Below are positions 1 through 9,304 of a DNA stretch of 57,297 nucleotides, piece after piece. The position numbers and the translations under genes were made by a program. The stretch comes from Eubacterium sp. GTDB lineage: Bacteria > Bacillota > Clostridia > Lachnospirales > Lachnospiraceae. Location: contig JAETSX010000040.1 in NCBI GenBank assembly GCA_021769425.1, positions 1-57,297 on the forward strand. The letters run 5' to 3'. The notes under the pieces are model-generated. The model had not been told where the DNA came from, made no database searches, and saw only the letters and a list, made by a program, of their open reading frames with translations. Every line of letters starts with the position of its first letter. Within the stretch, counting starts at the first letter, position 1.

Positions 1-105
1 GAAGTCTGCCCATTTTTAGGCTGTTTTGTGGCAGAGTGGGGTATTGGAAGAGGTTGTAACGGTAACTACGGCAAATTTTATGCCTGCTCATACCGCCGTG
101 AATAA
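1..105 (+). CDS. possible 3' end of a truncated gene
   Basis: Frame 1 is open from the first base to a TAA at 103-105, giving 34 residues with four cysteines (EVCPFLGC near the start, then GRGC and YAC) and ending SYRRE. It could be the tail of a gene cut by the window edge, because no start is required here. I do not recognise the family, and 34 codons can be open by chance. It ends 25 bases before the next gene. Confidence 0.2.
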   Translation, partial: EVCPFLGCFVAEWGIGRGCNGNYGKFYACSYRRE

Positions 106-130
106 TTCAGGTTAATGGAGGATTTTACCT

Positions 131-457
131 ATGAAAAAATTTGACGCAGATTACAAGCTTCTTAATGATATGTACCAGGACGGATACTTCCCGGATTTTC
201 TGGTGGACAAAGTAAAAGATCTGATTCAGGATGTGATCGCATTTCTGGAAACCGGGGAAAATGATTTAGAAAAAATACAGAAAAAATTTGATTGCATGAC
301 CCTGGCCATCAATGATTTGCAGGAAGAATTCGAAGAAAATGACAGCGAACTGGAAACCGGCGCACGGGAAAGCATTGGGGATACGGTTGCATATATTCTG
401 CAGTGGTTTGAGATTGGCCTTGGCGTGGAGGACGCTATCAGAGAGAGGGAATGGTAA
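131..457 (+). CDS. DUF5713 family protein
   Basis: Small acidic, probably cytosolic protein of 108 residues and unknown function. The opening, with LLNDMYQDGYFPDFLVDKV, and the middle, with TLAINDLQEEFEEND, match what I know of the DUF5713 family, which is short and all-helical. The start is supported by a GGAGG at 117-121, nine bases upstream. It converges on the methyltransferase gene, and the two stops lie 25 bp apart around a shared hairpin. No catalytic motif is visible, so no function is proposed. The family call is from memory of the pattern, not a search. Confidence 0.6.
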   Translation: MKKFDADYKLLNDMYQDGYFPDFLVDKVKDLIQDVIAFLETGENDLEKIQKKFDCMTLAINDLQEEFEENDSELETGARESIGDTVAYILQWFEIGLGVEDAIREREW

Positions 458-465
458 ATACTGTC

Positions 466-497
466 AAAGAGAGGGAAAACGCTACCCTCTCTTTTTT
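466..497. terminator. bidirectional hairpin terminator
   Basis: AAAGAGAGGG (466-475) and CCCTCTCTTT (485-494) form a ten-base-pair stem. T-rich runs follow on the plus strand and precede it as A-rich sequence for the minus strand. It serves two converging genes and overlaps the last codons and stop of the methyltransferase. Confidence 0.75.
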
Positions 498-1249
498 GCG
501 GCCAGAAGAAACCGGTGAATCCGGCCCTCTATTACGCCTTCCCGCTCCAGTATTTCCTGAGCCCGGTAAAGATTATCCAGGCAGCCCTCCACCTGAAAAC
601 CCGGAAATTCCCACTCAATAATACGAGCAAACCAGACAAGAGCCCCCACATCCCAGAACCGAATGGGACGAAAGGCTTCCTCAGCTTCCAGCACACAGAA
701 ACCGCTTTTTTCGAAAGCCCTTCGCGCTTTCTCCAAATACTGTTCCGGAAAGGGAAGCTTCGGCACATCCTTCAATAATAATGCCACCAGCTCCCGGTCA
801 TTTTCAGCGCCTACCTGCTCTGTGACAAAGATGCCGCCGGGTTTTATCACACGGCTGATTTCTTCCGGATTAAAATCCCCGTGGCGGTTTATAATCATAT
901 CAAAACTCCGGCTGTCAAAGGGCAGCCTGCCGCCGCTGTCCGCCTGACGGAAATCAATTCCCAAAGGCAGTAATCTTTCTTCGCACAGCGCGGCATTGGG
1001 CGGATAATTTTCTGTTGCAGCCAGATTCTCACAGGGATGGCCTAAAGACAGTAAGAATTCTCCGCCGCCCGTGTCCAGATCCAACAGTTTCATATCCGGC
1101 TGCAAATACCGCTCCACCGCTTCCCTGTAGTTCCACGGCAAATCCCGTTCCTCGTCATATTTTCCATGGATATGGGAAAAATCCCATCCATGGATATGCG
1201 CCGCCTCTTCTTCCTGAAGCCAGATTTTTTTCAGAGCCTTTTTATCCAT
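482..1249 (-). CDS. class I SAM-dependent methyltransferase
   Basis: A 255-residue cytosolic methyltransferase. The Rossmann fold begins near residue 75 with motif I, LLDLDTGGGEFL, the glycine-rich loop that holds S-adenosylmethionine. The post-II segment is PFDSRSFDMIINRHGDFN, and motif III is VIKPGGIFVTEQVG. The HMM family is of the generic Methyltransf_11 type, and the substrate cannot be told from sequence. Related proteins are often annotated only as SAM-dependent methyltransferases. An AGGAG about eight bases upstream supports the ATG start. It is a single gene, converging on the DUF5713 gene. Confidence 0.8.
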   Translation of the reverse strand: MDKKALKKIWLQEEEAAHIHGWDFSHIHGKYDEERDLPWNYREAVERYLQPDMKLLDLDTGGGEFLLSLGHPCENLAATENYPPNAALCEERLLPLGIDFRQADSGGRLPFDSRSFDMIINRHGDFNPEEISRVIKPGGIFVTEQVGAENDRELVALLLKDVPKLPFPEQYLEKARRAFEKSGFCVLEAEEAFRPIRFWDVGALVWFARIIEWEFPGFQVEGCLDNLYRAQEILEREGVIEGRIHRFLLAAKKRG

Positions 1250-1390
1250 ATTTAACGCTCCTTTATCTTTTTACTGGTTTCAGTTTAACACGGTTCCTGC
1301 GGTTTGTCACGGACTTTTACGCCTGTGTTTGCAGTTTGTATTACTGCCGTATAGTTGTCAGCGCCAGAATATGCAGCGTTTTTCCCATTC

Positions 1391-2605
1391 CTATTCCCAA
1401 TTCAGCATATTAATCTCCACCTGAAACGCCTGCTGCACCTCCTGATTATAGGCGTCCGGAAAATCCCGGTAAATCCGGTACAGGCTGTGGTTATGGCTGC
1501 CCAGGGAAATATAACTGTTTGTCACATCAATCCCATGCTCCCGCTGCAGTCTTTCCGCCGTTTCAGCCAGATCCGCCGTAAGCCGTTTTTCTATTTTTTT
1601 CTCTAACTGATATTGTTCGGAGACAGAACTGATCTGCCCCGTCTTCAAACGTCCTTTCCCTGTAATTTTAACTGTTACAACTGGAAGTTCCCCTTCCATT
1701 GCGATGGTCTTTTTCGCCCGGATATTTGAGATTTCCACTGCCAGGTTTTTTGCCGGCTCACAAGTGAATTTCGCCAGAAGATTCTGACAGAGAAAAGATT
1801 TCATGGCGTCCTCTACACTAAGAATTCCCTGGTAATTAAAGTTGGAAATTGCCGCATATCCGGTAATCACCGGACGGTTTCCCTTTTCGGTCAGCACAGG
1901 AATCAGCAGAAGTTCATCCTGATTGTGCCACTGGTTCATGAGATTTCCCACCGTGGCAATCTTGTTCTGTTTAAAGTCCTTCTGGCTTTCCAGCATTTCC
2001 TCCAGATAGGTTCCCATGGAACCCTCTGTTTCCTCCGTAAGGCTTAAAATCTCCGCCGCAGAGCCGCTGCCCACCAACAGGCTGGTATTTCTTGCAGAGG
2101 CTTCCCGCTGCTCCCAGGCGGAAAGAATTCCCCGAAGCTGCACTGTATCCGAGAAAACATTTTCTCCAAGCACCACTGCTTTCATATGATTATAGTCCAA
2201 TACACGATTGGTGTTATTCTCATAAGCTTTCTCCACATGATACATATCTGCGCCCTCTAACGACAGGCCCATGGCCGTGTCCACGGTCTTTCCCTTTTCC
2301 GAAATCTGGGCAAGATCCGGAAAATCATAGCTTACTGCCAGATCCGGCGGATTTCCCGCCTCCCGGCGGAACACATCCTCCCCCGTCTCTTCTTTTGCAC
2401 TGATTTCGGAATCCTCCGTACCGATTTCGGAATCTTCCGCCTGCAAGTCAATTCCCACAGCCAGCGGAAAACTGCGCTGCTCCAGTTCTGTAGATGCACA
2501 GCCTGACGCATTGAGTATTCCAATTATCAGAAGCAGCGCCGTATTGCGCCTTGCCACAGACTTTTTCCGCCGGCTCCTCTTCCTCTCATTGCTTATTTTC
2601 TTCAC
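1391..2605 (-). CDS. gerC: Ger(x)C spore germination lipoprotein
   Basis: Third subunit of a GerA-type germinant receptor, 404 residues, expected to be a lipoprotein on the outer face of the spore inner membrane. The N-terminus is basic, then a hydrophobic stretch leads to the lipobox LNASGC with the lipidated cysteine at residue 36. The mature part begins with ELEQRSFPLAVGIDL, typical of Ger(x)C proteins. The start is GTG at 2605, overlapping the end of the permease gene by 20 bp, which suggests translational coupling. An acidic segment (about residues 58-80) is unusually rich in Glu/Asp/Ser. The function of the operon is to sense nutrient germinants. Confidence 0.9.
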   Translation of the reverse strand: MKKISNERKRSRRKKSVARRNTALLLIIGILNASGCASTELEQRSFPLAVGIDLQAEDSEIGTEDSEISAKEETGEDVFRREAGNPPDLAVSYDFPDLAQISEKGKTVDTAMGLSLEGADMYHVEKAYENNTNRVLDYNHMKAVVLGENVFSDTVQLRGILSAWEQREASARNTSLLVGSGSAAEILSLTEETEGSMGTYLEEMLESQKDFKQNKIATVGNLMNQWHNQDELLLIPVLTEKGNRPVITGYAAISNFNYQGILSVEDAMKSFLCQNLLAKFTCEPAKNLAVEISNIRAKKTIAMEGELPVVTVKITGKGRLKTGQISSVSEQYQLEKKIEKRLTADLAETAERLQREHGIDVTNSYISLGSHNHSLYRIYRDFPDAYNQEVQQAFQVEINMLNWE

Positions 2606-3713
2606 GTTCTTCCCGCCCCTTTCCTGCGCCGGATCGGCGTCTGATACAGTTTGCCAGAAGCAGAATCAGCAAAATCCCTGTCATTCCCGGCAGCACAATC
2701 CATTTCTGATAAATCTCATACACTTCCATCAGAAATGTATTTCCGAAAAATCCCATGCCGATAATAAAAGCCAGAACCAGTGAAATCCACATACTGTAAC
2801 GGTTTCCAGTTTCATGGAACAGATCTTTTAAAATCAGCGTGCTTTGAAACACCCCGGTATGCATCAATGCAAACAATGCCAGAAACCACACAGAAGTCAT
2901 AATCACGTCCTGTCTGGTGAAAAATCCGCCCGGCAGGTTAATCATGCTCATCAAGGTAATTACCGGACGTTTCAGCGCTCTCATGGTATTCCTTCCGAAA
3001 ACCCCCAAAAGAATCAGATAGATCAGCCCGTTTAAAACCATAACTTCCGCCAGCGCCCATCTGCCGCAGCCGGCAAGCCCCTCCGGTTTCCGGCAAAAAG
3101 GCTTTAGAAATAAAACCGCTGTCAGAGGCAGCAGAAACACCCAGCAAGCCGCGCTTCCCTGAAGGAAATCTCCGCCCCTGGAATACATCAGCGGAGCCCA
3201 GTAATCCGTCCGAACCTCCCTCAGGGCAAGAAACAGCATCACCAGCAGCGGAATCCCCAGAAACCAGAAAATGATTTCATAGACTCTCGCCCTTCCCTCA
3301 ATGCCCCGCACCGTCCCGTAAGCCGCCAGAAGCAGCAGCAGAATGCTGATCCAGAAATAAGATCCCTCCGGCAGCAGCCAGGTCAGAACCAGAGTGGTAA
3401 CCTGATACAGCACAAATCCGCAGAGCGTCACAAAATACAGATAGTAAAACACCATAAAAGCATCTCCGGCAATCTGACCTGCCGCATCCTTCATATAATG
3501 ATAGTAATCTCCCTCCGCATTCTGAAGATTTTTCTGTATCAGCCACAGAAAAAACCAGCCGCCGGCCGCTCCTGCGGCCAGACAGAACAAGCCGTCCGCC
3601 CCTGTCAGAGAAGACAGGATTCCCGGAAGCATCAGACTGCTTAAACCAAAGATATCCAGGATTAGAAGCCGCCTGACCTGCCGTAATGATATTTTCCAAT
3701 TATCCGCAAACAT
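2586..3713 (-). CDS. gerB: GerAB-type spore germination permease
   Basis: B subunit of the germinant receptor, 375 residues, an integral membrane protein of the APC-superfamily endospore germination permease family. It shows about ten hydrophobic segments, beginning LLILDIFGLSSLMLPGILSS and ending WIVLPGMTGILLILLLANCI. In known receptors this subunit binds the germinant. The AGGAGG ten bases upstream decides the start. It lies 15 bp after gerA and overlaps gerC, so the three form one operon read on the minus strand. The C-terminal tail is very charged (REEREENKQ). Confidence 0.9.
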   Translation of the reverse strand: MFADNWKISLRQVRRLLILDIFGLSSLMLPGILSSLTGADGLFCLAAGAAGGWFFLWLIQKNLQNAEGDYYHYMKDAAGQIAGDAFMVFYYLYFVTLCGFVLYQVTTLVLTWLLPEGSYFWISILLLLLAAYGTVRGIEGRARVYEIIFWFLGIPLLVMLFLALREVRTDYWAPLMYSRGGDFLQGSAACWVFLLPLTAVLFLKPFCRKPEGLAGCGRWALAEVMVLNGLIYLILLGVFGRNTMRALKRPVITLMSMINLPGGFFTRQDVIMTSVWFLALFALMHTGVFQSTLILKDLFHETGNRYSMWISLVLAFIIGMGFFGNTFLMEVYEIYQKWIVLPGMTGILLILLLANCIRRRSGAGKGREEREENKQ

Positions 3714-3728
3714 AACGATTGAACCTCC

Positions 3729-5231
3729 TTATGATTTCCCCTTATCCTGCTGCTTAAATCTTAATCTGGTACGCGCTCCCTCTCTGGTATAGATGGGACG
3801 CTTCCTCAGAAAGCCCAGGGGAAGCCGCAGAAATGTGTCGCGCTCATCCCGGTATCCGTTCAAATCCGCCCCCACAAAAGGCGAAAGATAGGGAATCCCG
3901 AAACTTTCCAGATGGGAAAGGTGGATCAATATCCCCAGCGTCCCCACCAGAAAACCAAAAAATCCTAGATAGCCGCAAAGGAAAATAAACAAAAATTTCA
4001 GAATACGAAAGGCCGTGGCAAATTCCTCATTGGGCACTGCAAAGGAACACAATGCCGTCAGAGCCACCACAATCACCACAATGGGGCTGACAATATTCGC
4101 ATCCACAGCCGCCTGGCCGATAATCAGGCCGCCCACAATTCCGATGGTATTCCCATTCGCACCCGGAAGCCTTACGCCGGCCTCCCGCAGCAGTTCAAAG
4201 GCTACTTCCATCAGAATAATTTCCACCACCGCCGGAAAGGGAACTCCCTGTCTGGCCGCCGCCAAAGACAGCAGCAGATCCGTGGGCAGAATCTGGGTGT
4301 GAAAATTGGTCATGGCAAGGTACAGCCCCGGAAAAGTCATGGCAAGAAAAGAAGCCAGATACCGGAGCATTCTTGTAAAAGAAGCAATTTCCCAACGGCT
4401 GTAATAGTCATCGCTGGTCTGGATAAACGTGTTGTAAGTGGCCGGAAGGATCAAAGCCACCGGAGAATTATCTGACAGCAGCACAATTCTTCCCTCCAGA
4501 ATTGCCATAGCCGCCCGATCCGGGCGCTGGGTGGTCTGAAACTGGGGAAAGGGAGAATACGTCCTTTTTTCCGTCAGCTGTTCAATAATCCCGCTGTCCA
4601 ATGCGCCGTCAATTTCAAATTCTCCCAGACGCTTCTCAATCTCTTCCAACATCCCCGGATGAATCAAATCTTTCATATAAACCAGATCCACATTGGTATG
4701 GGTTCGTTTTCCGGCAAAGCTTTCCTTCACTTTTACATGGGGGCTGCGGAGCCTTTTGCGGATTAAAGCGGTATTCAACTTAATGGACTCTGAAAAGCCT
4801 TCATTGGATCCCCGGATCACCTTCTCCGATTCTGTCTCATACACGCCCCGGCCCGGATAGCCTTTATCGGGAATCTTAAGAGCCTTGTCATATCCATCCA
4901 GGAAGAAGAGCACATCTCCGGTGAGCATTCCCTGGGCTGCATCTTCTATGGTGGCAAAAGGCTGGGAATCTGATATATCCTCCACATTCTGCTCCACATA
5001 ATGCGCCAGCTCATCCTCCGGCAGTTCCCGCAGGGTCTTTAAGATTTTGCCCACTGCCGAATCCTTCCATTCCGTACTGCTGACCGCCACTTCAATATAA
5101 GCAATGTAGCACTCCTTTTCTAAATTCTGTCCTACCTTCACTTTTCTCTTTTTTATATCTGCGCAATCAGAAAACAGTTCTTCAAACTGACTGATATTTT
5201 CCTGCAAATCTGAAGTAATTTGAACTGCCAT
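3729..5231 (-). CDS. gerA: GerAA-type spore germination protein
   Basis: A subunit of the germinant receptor, 500 residues. The N-terminal half (to about 240) is a soluble domain. It is followed by the conserved SPFPQFQTTQRPDRAAMAIL segment and then four to five membrane helices up to about residue 455, with a short cytosolic tail. The family is GerA/SpoVAF. As first gene of the operon it is expected to be made in the forespore under sigma-G, but I could not pick out a convincing sigma-G promoter. A GGAAAGGGG precedes the ATG. It could be a SpoVAF paralogue, but the adjacent B and C subunits argue for a true receptor. Confidence 0.9.
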   Translation of the reverse strand: MAVQITSDLQENISQFEELFSDCADIKKRKVKVGQNLEKECYIAYIEVAVSSTEWKDSAVGKILKTLRELPEDELAHYVEQNVEDISDSQPFATIEDAAQGMLTGDVLFFLDGYDKALKIPDKGYPGRGVYETESEKVIRGSNEGFSESIKLNTALIRKRLRSPHVKVKESFAGKRTHTNVDLVYMKDLIHPGMLEEIEKRLGEFEIDGALDSGIIEQLTEKRTYSPFPQFQTTQRPDRAAMAILEGRIVLLSDNSPVALILPATYNTFIQTSDDYYSRWEIASFTRMLRYLASFLAMTFPGLYLAMTNFHTQILPTDLLLSLAAARQGVPFPAVVEIILMEVAFELLREAGVRLPGANGNTIGIVGGLIIGQAAVDANIVSPIVVIVVALTALCSFAVPNEEFATAFRILKFLFIFLCGYLGFFGFLVGTLGILIHLSHLESFGIPYLSPFVGADLNGYRDERDTFLRLPLGFLRKRPIYTREGARTRLRFKQQDKGKS

Positions 5232-5278
5232 TATTTTCCCCTTTCCATACGGCCGGATTTTCTGTCTAAGATCTCCGC

Positions 5279-5313
5279 GAAAAAAGGATAAGCAATCTTT
5301 GCCTATCCTTTTC
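5279..5313 (-). terminator. rho-independent terminator after the GntR gene
   Basis: On the minus strand AAAAGGATA and TATCCTTTT flank a loop of about 13 bases and are followed by a run of six Ts. It lies between the GntR gene end and the gerA start, so it closes the ispE-GntR transcript and isolates the germination operon. Confidence 0.75.
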
Positions 5314-5350
5314 TTGCATTTATTATTATCTTTTCCCGAATTTTCCTTTT

Positions 5351-5530
5351 TATTCCTGTTCCTGAACCATATTTTTCACAGACAGCCCTTTCTAAATCAT
5401 ATTTTCTGCAGGGGCCTGTCCTATTATTCCTGTTCCTGAAGCATATTTTTCACAGACAGCCCTTTCTGAATCATATTTTCTGCAGGAGCCTGTCCTATTA
5501 TTCCTGTTCCTGGATGATATTTTTTACCAC
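5351..5530. repeat. 74-bp tandem repeat matching the 3' end of the GntR gene
   Basis: Two nearly identical 74-bp units (5351-5424 and 5425-5498) sit directly downstream of the GntR stop. A third, partial match (5499 to about 5525) is the last codons of the gene itself. Read on the minus strand, each copy would encode the same end, QEQE then TAA, as the gene (VKNMLQEQE versus VKNIIQEQE). The period is not a multiple of three, so the copies are not in frame with the gene and lie after its stop. The first unit also carries an internal TAG. Confidence 0.8.
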
Positions 5531-6172
5531 AATCTCCTGATTTTCCACATGATGGCTCACAATCTCCACCACCGCTTCCTTATCCTTGCGTTTCAGTCCG
5601 TCATAAATCCCCTGATGCTCCTCAATGAGCCTTGGATAAATGCTCTCGTTTTTCAGATATTCCACCCGGTAACGGTACATCTGCTCCCGCAGGTTATTCA
5701 GCATGGTTACCAGCTTCGGATTATCCGCCGACTGATAGATGGAATCATGAAATTCCACATCGGCCTGGGCGATCTGCTTCACATCGCCGCTTCTGGCGCT
5801 TTCTTCAAAATTCTTCAGCGCCACATACAGCTGTTTCAGCTCTTCTTCCGTTATATTGTCGCAGGCCAGCCCCACTGCCAGTTCATCCAGCGCCTTGCGT
5901 ATCTTAAGCACATCCTCCATATCTTTTTCCGTCATCCTGGCAACCTCCGCCCCTTTTCTGGGCTTAGTCACCGCCAGTCCTTCCAATTCCAGCATGCGGA
6001 TGGCCTCACGGATAGGGGTGCGGCTTACTCCCAGCTTCGATGCAAGCTGCAGCTCCATCAGGCGTTCTCCCGGCTTCAGTTCCCCTTTTAAAATCGCTTC
6101 CCGCAGGGTATGGAATACAACGTCCCGCAGCGGAAGGTATGCATTCGTATTTAATACCAGCTTGTCCGTCAT
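5498..6172 (-). CDS. GntR family regulator, FadR/FCD type
   Basis: DNA-binding repressor of 224 residues. A winged helix-turn-helix (about 12-75) with LGVSRTPIREAIRMLELEGL is the GntR signature. The FCD ligand-binding domain follows (about 85-215), with the expected metal-ligand-like D/H positions in DVEFHDSIYQSADN and HQGIYDGLKRKD. Its start overlaps the ispE stop by four bases (ATGA), so it is translationally coupled to isoprenoid biosynthesis. The ligand is unknown. The 3' end has been copied twice downstream (see the repeat). Confidence 0.88.
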   Translation of the reverse strand: MTDKLVLNTNAYLPLRDVVFHTLREAILKGELKPGERLMELQLASKLGVSRTPIREAIRMLELEGLAVTKPRKGAEVARMTEKDMEDVLKIRKALDELAVGLACDNITEEELKQLYVALKNFEESARSGDVKQIAQADVEFHDSIYQSADNPKLVTMLNNLREQMYRYRVEYLKNESIYPRLIEEHQGIYDGLKRKDKEAVVEIVSHHVENQEIVVKNIIQEQE

Positions 6173-7077
6173 GTTCTACCTCGCTTTTTATGATTCATCC
6201 TCTCTTTTCCCGCGTTATTATAAATGTCCGTCAAATATACCTGTTTCGCCAAATCTCCTCTGCGCAGCTTCTGATATGCCTGTTGGGCCAGCCCTTCCTC
6301 TTCAAACAGTCCAAATACTGTGGGGCCGCTTCCGCTCATCATGGCATTCAGTGCACCTCCTTTTATCATCTCCTCTCTGATCTGGGCAATCACCGGATAA
6401 TTGGGAATGGTCACGCTCTCCAGCACATTGCCCATATGCGCCGCCGCGCCTCTCAAATCCCCTGCATTGATCCGTTCAATCAAGCCGTCAATATCGGGAT
6501 GCAGGGTGTCTTCATCCAGTTTCAGATTTTCATATACAAATTTCGTTGATACGCTGATGGGAGGCTTGGCAATCAATACCTTACACCTGGGCATAGGCTG
6601 CAGCGGCGACAGCTGCTCTCCGATCCCTTCTGCCAATGCCGTTCCCCGCATAATGCAGTAAGGCACGTCTGCTCCAATCGTTACCCCCCGCTGCATCAGC
6701 TCTTCTTTGGAAAGCCTTAAAGAAAACATCCGGTTCATTCCAAATAATACCGCAGCTGCATCGGAGCTGCCTCCTGCCATGCCTGCCGCCACCGGGATAA
6801 ATTTCTGCAGATCAATAAATACGCCGTTTTTAATTCCAAACTCGTCCATCAGAAGTTTTGCAGCCTGATACACCAGATTATTCTCATTCTCCGGAAGATA
6901 ATACAAGTTCGTCTTTACCCGGATTCCAGGCTTCCTGGTCTTTTTCAAAATGATTCTGTCATAGAGCCCTACGGTCTGCATAACCATCCGCACTTCATGA
7001 TAACCATCTTCCCTGCGCCTTAGGACATCCAGTCCCAGATTTATTTTCGCAAGGGCCTTTAACCTTAATTCCAACAT
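6169..7077 (-). CDS. ispE: 4-diphosphocytidyl-2-C-methyl-D-erythritol kinase
   Basis: GHMP-family kinase of the MEP pathway. It phosphorylates the 2-hydroxyl of CDP-methylerythritol with ATP in the cytosol. The opening LKALAKINLGLDV holds the active-site lysine region. PVAAGMAGGSSDAAAVLFG (about residues 95-113) is the ATP-binding glycine loop, and MMSGSGPTVFGLF near 265 is the third GHMP motif. The open frame reaches 7104, but an AGGAG seven bases before the ATG at 7077 and the normal MLEL opening favour that start, giving 302 residues. The GntR regulator follows with a four-base overlap. Confidence 0.93.
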   Translation of the reverse strand: MLELRLKALAKINLGLDVLRRREDGYHEVRMVMQTVGLYDRIILKKTRKPGIRVKTNLYYLPENENNLVYQAAKLLMDEFGIKNGVFIDLQKFIPVAAGMAGGSSDAAAVLFGMNRMFSLRLSKEELMQRGVTIGADVPYCIMRGTALAEGIGEQLSPLQPMPRCKVLIAKPPISVSTKFVYENLKLDEDTLHPDIDGLIERINAGDLRGAAAHMGNVLESVTIPNYPVIAQIREEMIKGGALNAMMSGSGPTVFGLFEEEGLAQQAYQKLRRGDLAKQVYLTDIYNNAGKERMNHKKRGRT

Positions 7078-7183
7078 ATTATTTCTCCTGTATTTTGTAT
7101 ACATTTTTTCTAATAGTTAACCATTTTTTCCAAAAAAAGTCAATATTCCAGGCGCATTTTGACACTTTTTACCATATGTTGTC

Positions 7184-7212
7184 TTGCACCGAATCCCCCT
7201 TCCTGCTATACT
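7184..7212 (+). promoter_or_regulatory. sigma-A type promoter
   Basis: TTGCAC at 7184-7189, a 17-base spacer and TATACT at 7207-7212, about 50 bases before the chemoreceptor-like gene. The spacing is ideal and the two boxes are each close to consensus. Confidence 0.7.
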
Positions 7213-7262
7213 GAGCTTGATATATCAACTTTTCCATACCACTGATGAAAGGAAAGAATCCT

Positions 7263-9035
7263 ATGTTTAAAAAATTTTTGCCGAAATCAAACCGTACAGC
7301 AGCAGATCCCCCTGCGTCTGAAAAAAATTCACGCCTTGCGGGAGAACGCCAGCAGATCCTTTCAGAAATCAGCGACATGATGGAAACTCTCGGCTTTGAC
7401 ACCGAGCATCTTCTCTGGATTGCCAAACAGAATAAAGAAGCCTTTTCCACCCTGGTAAACCACAATCAGATGATTGCAAATTCCTCTGCCGAGAATCTGG
7501 AGCAGGCCGCTTTCGTAGAAGAAAAAATCCAGCAGGCCAACAGCAACAGCGAGACAATGAATGAACATATCCGGTTGGTGGAAGAAAAAGCTGATACTGT
7601 GCTGAATCATATTACCGGGAAAAATGATACCATCAAAGAAACCTATCACATGCTCCATGATCTGACAGAAACTCTGCGGATCACCCAGGAGACGAACCTG
7701 AAACTGCTGGAATCATCCCAGAGCATCCACAAGATTGTAGAATATATCAAGAACATTTCCGAAGAAACCACGCTGCTGTCGCTGAACGCCTCCATTACTG
7801 CCGCACATGCCGGTGAAGCAGGCAAAGCATTTGCCATTGTGGCCGGTGAAGTGGGAAAGCTTTCAGATGAGACAGATTCTTTTATCAATGAGATCGAAGA
7901 TATTGTAAAAGAATTAGAAGAAAATATTCACAGCAGCCATGCATCCGCCAAACATTCGGAAGAATCCATTGAAAAACTCAGCGGATTTGTAGAAAGCACG
8001 GTAAATATCCTGACGGGAACCTACGAGTCCCTTACTGACATCAAGAAAAACATGGGGAATCTCACTGCCCTTTCTCAGACAAATGTTGACGTATCTTCCG
8101 ATGCAACGGAGGCTTTGGGTCTTTTGGCCAGCACTATCTCCACTTCCGCCAGCCAGACTGAAGATTCTATTGAAATGATTGCCCAGCATCAGAAGAAAAC
8201 CGACACCCTGTTTTCCTGCTGCGACAGCATCAGCTCCATGTGCGAAAAGCTTCAGTACAGCATGTGCGCCGTCAGAGGCGAGAATGATATTGTAATCGGC
8301 ATCAACCCCTTTACCTCCCCCAGTGATATTAAAAATATGTATCAGCCGGTACTGGCCCGTATTTTCGACAGCCTGGGCCTGAAAGTAAAAATTATTATTG
8401 TAAAAGATTACAATGCTCTGGGCGAACAGATCCAAAGAGGCAACATGGACGGCGGCTGGTTCTCTCCCTTTGCTTATATTACTGCGGCAGAAATGACTCC
8501 GCTGATTCCGGTAGCCACTCCGCTGATCAATGGCAGGGACTACTACAATGGATATATTATCACCAGAAAAGATTCCGGAATCGAAACCTTAAAGGATCTG
8601 CCCGGCAGAACCTTCGCCTATGTGGACAAGAACAGCGCTTCCGGCTACCTGTATGCAAAACACAGCATCAAAGAAGCCGGCCTTGATCCGGAATCCATCT
8701 TCTTAAACGTCACTTTTGCCGGCAGCCACGATCAGGTAATTCAGGGCGTCCTAAACGGTGAATTTGAGGCAGGCGCCACTTACAATGAGGCATATGACAA
8801 GGCCAGAAACGCCGGAACGGATATGTCAGACATTCAGATTATTTCCACCACCGGCAATATTCAGAAAGACGCCATTGCTTTCAGCCGGAATATGGATCCG
8901 GAACGGGTCCGACAGATTCAGAACGCCTTTGTGAATTTCAAAGATTTCTCCGGCATTACCACTCCGGTAACCGGTTTTGTGGAAGCCAAAGACAGCAACT
9001 ATGATTTAATCCGCCAGGTGCAGAATGCCGGATAA
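7263..9035 (+). CDS. soluble chemoreceptor fused to a PhnD-like binding domain
   Basis: A 590-residue protein without a signal peptide or membrane segment, so probably cytosolic. Residues about 40-330 are helical and coiled-coil-like with a methyl-accepting chemotaxis hairpin tip ([20 protein letters not shown], about 168-187, then [14 protein letters not shown]). The canonical EEVR at the tip is GEVG here. From about 340 the sequence becomes a phosphonate/phosphite-type periplasmic binding protein fold ([49 protein letters not shown]). This reverses the usual order, with sensing at the C-terminus and inside the cell. A GAAAGGA upstream favours ATG 7263 over 7245. It stands alone behind its own promoter. 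Confidence 0.8.
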   Translation: MFKKFLPKSNRTAADPPASEKNSRLAGERQQILSEISDMMETLGFDTEHLLWIAKQNKEAFSTLVNHNQMIANSSAENLEQAAFVEEKIQQANSNSETMNEHIRLVEEKADTVLNHITGKNDTIKETYHMLHDLTETLRITQETNLKLLESSQSIHKIVEYIKNISEETTLLSLNASITAAHAGEAGKAFAIVAGEVGKLSDETDSFINEIEDIVKELEENIHSSHASAKHSEESIEKLSGFVESTVNILTGTYESLTDIKKNMGNLTALSQTNVDVSSDATEALGLLASTISTSASQTEDSIEMIAQHQKKTDTLFSCCDSISSMCEKLQYSMCAVRGENDIVIGINPFTSPSDIKNMYQPVLARIFDSLGLKVKIIIVKDYNALGEQIQRGNMDGGWFSPFAYITAAEMTPLIPVATPLINGRDYYNGYIITRKDSGIETLKDLPGRTFAYVDKNSASGYLYAKHSIKEAGLDPESIFLNVTFAGSHDQVIQGVLNGEFEAGATYNEAYDKARNAGTDMSDIQIISTTGNIQKDAIAFSRNMDPERVRQIQNAFVNFKDFSGITTPVTGFVEAKDSNYDLIRQVQNAG

Positions 9036-9042
9036 ACATTGC

Positions 9043-9128
9043 GCCGGATGCCTTCGCTTATCACATGACAGCGCTCTAAAAACAGCTTTCACTCAGCGAT
9101 AGGCGCCGTGCCGGATGCCTTCGCTTAT
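9043..9128 (+). repeat. 19-bp direct repeat pair
   Basis: The same 19 bases, beginning GCCGGATGCC, occur at 9043-9061 and 9110-9128, just after the chemoreceptor-like gene. They have no coding role that I can see. The surrounding gap (9036-9304) otherwise holds only the promoter of the next gene. Confidence 0.7.
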
Positions 9129-9207
9129 GAGCCCCAATACTGCGCAGCAGGATGCACAGTCCGTGAAAAGCAGCGAACTTCCTGCTAAGAAAATACAAAA
9201 AAAGTGT

Positions 9208-9233
9208 TAATTATTTCCTGCAGCTTCCGATAT
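9208..9233 (+). promoter_or_regulatory. sigma-D (sigma-28) like promoter
   Basis: TAAT, exactly 15 bases, then CCGATAT matches the motility sigma factor consensus TAAA-N15-GCCGATAT at all but two positions. It lies about 70 bases before the start of the next gene, which fits a leader of normal length. Confidence 0.55.
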
Positions 9234-9304
9234 AACTGATAGGAGTAACGATACCATCAGGTTACGGACAACCAAATCAATTTTTGCCAAGGAGGGACAA
9301 TACT

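Noticed and set aside
5232-5290. Sigma-G promoter for the germination operon
   Set aside because: Expected from biology, but no pair of boxes at correct spacing could be read with confidence.
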